Shown in pieces: positions 4,172 to 5,535 of a stretch of DNA of 5,535 bases. Origin of the DNA: Hyphomicrobiales bacterium (GTDB taxonomy: Bacteria; Pseudomonadota; Alphaproteobacteria; Rhizobiales; CAYWUX01); NCBI GenBank assembly GCA_028279265.1, contig JANQOC010000504.1:1-5535 (forward strand). Direction: 5' to 3'. How positions within the stretch are numbered: the stretch's first letter is position 1; each line of letters opens with the position of its first letter. Below the pieces are notes generated by a model. That model saw only the letters and a program-made list of their open reading frames with translations, ran no database searches and had not been told where the DNA came from. Made by a program: the position numbers and the translations under genes.

Positions 4172-5535
4172 ATGTTGTGGGCACAACTGATGAAAACGAC
4201 AGCAAATAGACGTCGACTCAAGTTTTTTGCATTGCCGACCCTAATCATTTCCGGGGGGGTGGCGTGGGCCGCTGTATCGGCTTTCGCGACATTGGCCCAG
4301 GCCCAGGGATCTCTGACCCAGAACTGGAAAAACTTCTGGAATACCCAGCCGGCACAACAACAGAACAATTCTCTTCATCTTGCGAACCGAAGATCCAGCA
4401 GCAATGCGGTGCCGTCGGACTATGGTGATCCTGAACTCATTGCCTGGAACAGTACCGAACTCCTGAGCCAGAGCACGATTGATGCGCTCGAAGCGTCCGT
4501 GCAGCATTACAAAAATATCGTGGTAAAAGGTGGATGGCCGATTATTCCCAAGGGACGCAGTATGCGACCGGGCATGATTGACGACCGGGTTGGGGTTCTC
4601 CGCCGGCGACTGGTGTACGAAGGCGATCTGCCGCGAAAGCTCTGGAAGGGAATCAAGTTTGACGCCAATGTCGAGGAAGCGGTCAAGCGTTTCCAGAAAA
4701 GGCACGGCCTCAAACCATCGGGTATCGTTCGCTTCCGAACGCTGCGGACCCTCAATGTTCCCGCGGAACTGCGTCTCGAGCAATTGAGAATCAATCTTGT
4801 TCGAATGCGCCAGCGGCTGACGGAAGACAAAGGGGACAAATACGTTGTCGTTAATATTCCTGCCTATCAGCTCCAGGCCGTCAGAAACGGCCGCGTGGAG
4901 TTATACAGCCGGGTTATTGTTGGCAAACGAGATCGGCAGACACCGGCGATCACGGCGCGCATTCGAGCGCTGAATTTCCTGCCCCATTGGCGTGTACCTG
5001 ACAGTATTTCCTCGCGGGATATAATTCCACTTCTACGCAAGGATCCGGGCTATCTGCAGCGAGAACATCTGCGCGTGCTGGAGACCTGGGGCGGCAAAGA
5101 GGTTGATCCGACATCAATTGACTGGAATTCTCAGACTGCACTCCGTTACAAGTTTCGCCAGGATCCCGGAGAGTTTAATGCGCTGGGTATCGTGCGCCTG
5201 GATATGCCGAACGAGCATATCGTTTATCTCCATGATACGCCTCTGAAGAAATTATTTGGACAAACCCACCGCGCTTTCAGCGCCGGTTGTGTTCGGGTTC
5301 ACCGAATTCGGGATCTGGCGAGCTGGCTGTTGCAGGACGTCGATCCGACCTGGACACGGGACAAGATTGATATGGTCTCGACAATGGGCGAACCTCTGGA
5401 TGTGAAACTGGAGCAGAAAATACCCGTATTGTTCGTATATCAGACCGCCTGGGCCACAAATGATGGCCGAACCCATTTCAGAGCCGATATTTATGGACGC
5501 GACGGCATTCGCACTCTGGTTGCATCGGCTGAGGA
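4172..5535 (+). CDS. L,D-transpeptidase, YcbB/LdtD type (3' end beyond the window)
   Basis: A periplasmic peptidoglycan enzyme that should form 3-3 cross-links or otherwise remodel stem peptides through a catalytic cysteine. 454 codons are visible with no stop. Residues 1-44 are a signal peptide (basic RRRLK, hydrophobic core, cleavage probably at AQA|Q near 43-46). A Q/N/S-rich linker (47-80) follows, then an N-terminal scaffold segment (about 85-125, ending GGWPIIP), a peptidoglycan-binding domain (about 139-197, RVGVLRRRLVYEGDL to LNVP) and the YkuD domain (about 223-395). The catalytic set is complete: H354 in YLHDTP, S370, G372 and C373 in SAGCVRVH, matching LdtD. The loop PHWRVPDSISSRDIIP (271-286) with DPGYL (291-295) is the family's capping region. 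The tail IPVLFVYQTAW...FRADIYGRD (417-444) is near the usual C terminus, so little is likely missing. The start is ATG 4172 or ATG 4190; an in-frame stop at 4166 excludes earlier ones, and neither has a clear Shine-Dalgarno sequence. Confidence 0.93.
   Translation, partial: MLWAQLMKTTANRRRLKFFALPTLIISGGVAWAAVSAFATLAQAQGSLTQNWKNFWNTQPAQQQNNSLHLANRRSSSNAVPSDYGDPELIAWNSTELLSQSTIDALEASVQHYKNIVVKGGWPIIPKGRSMRPGMIDDRVGVLRRRLVYEGDLPRKLWKGIKFDANVEEAVKRFQKRHGLKPSGIVRFRTLRTLNVPAELRLEQLRINLVRMRQRLTEDKGDKYVVVNIPAYQLQAVRNGRVELYSRVIVGKRDRQTPAITARIRALNFLPHWRVPDSISSRDIIPLLRKDPGYLQREHLRVLETWGGKEVDPTSIDWNSQTALRYKFRQDPGEFNALGIVRLDMPNEHIVYLHDTPLKKLFGQTHRAFSAGCVRVHRIRDLASWLLQDVDPTWTRDKIDMVSTMGEPLDVKLEQKIPVLFVYQTAWATNDGRTHFRADIYGRDGIRTLVASAE

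Noticed and set aside
4241..4783. 180-codon - strand open frame over the L,D-transpeptidase
   Set aside because: The + strand frame carries a signal peptide and a complete catalytic motif; the opposite frame has no recognisable features and is a coding shadow.

Overview
The window looks like chromosomal DNA from an alphaproteobacterium. This is inferred from three things: close matches to alphaproteobacterial protein styles (a DppF-type ATPase with DEAIAALD after Walker B, and a YcbB/LdtD-like L,D-transpeptidase), moderate GC, and a TTAA-N7-TTAA element resembling a CtrA box. I cannot name the genus. I see no RNA gene, insertion sequence, CRISPR array or phage gene.

Left part (1-2282, + strand): the 3' end of a peptide/nickel-type ABC operon. 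It holds the last 87 residues of a DppC/OppC-family permease, then a DppD/OppD-type ATPase, then a DppF/OppF-type ATPase. Each gene joins the next through a 4-base ATGA stop/start overlap, so the three are almost certainly co-transcribed and translationally coupled. Together they would form the inner-membrane part of an importer. The other permease (DppB-like) and the binding protein are expected upstream, outside the window. The substrate cannot be read from these genes.

Middle part (2283-3716, - strand): two genes converge on the ABC operon. The upstream one is a YciA-type acyl-CoA thioesterase (3309-3689). The downstream one is a secreted metallo-beta-lactamase-fold protein (2372-3190) with a clear signal peptide, its own near-consensus sigma-70-like promoter (3240-3269), and an altered metal-binding motif set. 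No convincing intrinsic terminator separates the convergent genes.

Right part (3690-5535): a roughly 480-base gene-free divergent region carries a perfect TTAACA-TAC-TGTTAA element, a cluster of short AATT-centred inverted repeats, and nested inverted repeats in the probable leader of the next gene. A + strand L,D-transpeptidase then starts at 4172 and runs off the window end. It has a signal peptide, an N-terminal scaffold, a peptidoglycan-binding domain and a complete YkuD catalytic motif, so it should make or remodel peptidoglycan cross-links in the periplasm.

Most of the window is ordinary core-type metabolism, transport and envelope biology. I did not find a convincing new multi-gene system. 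The points most worth a second look are the altered active site of the metallo-beta-lactamase-fold protein and the regulatory architecture upstream of the L,D-transpeptidase.
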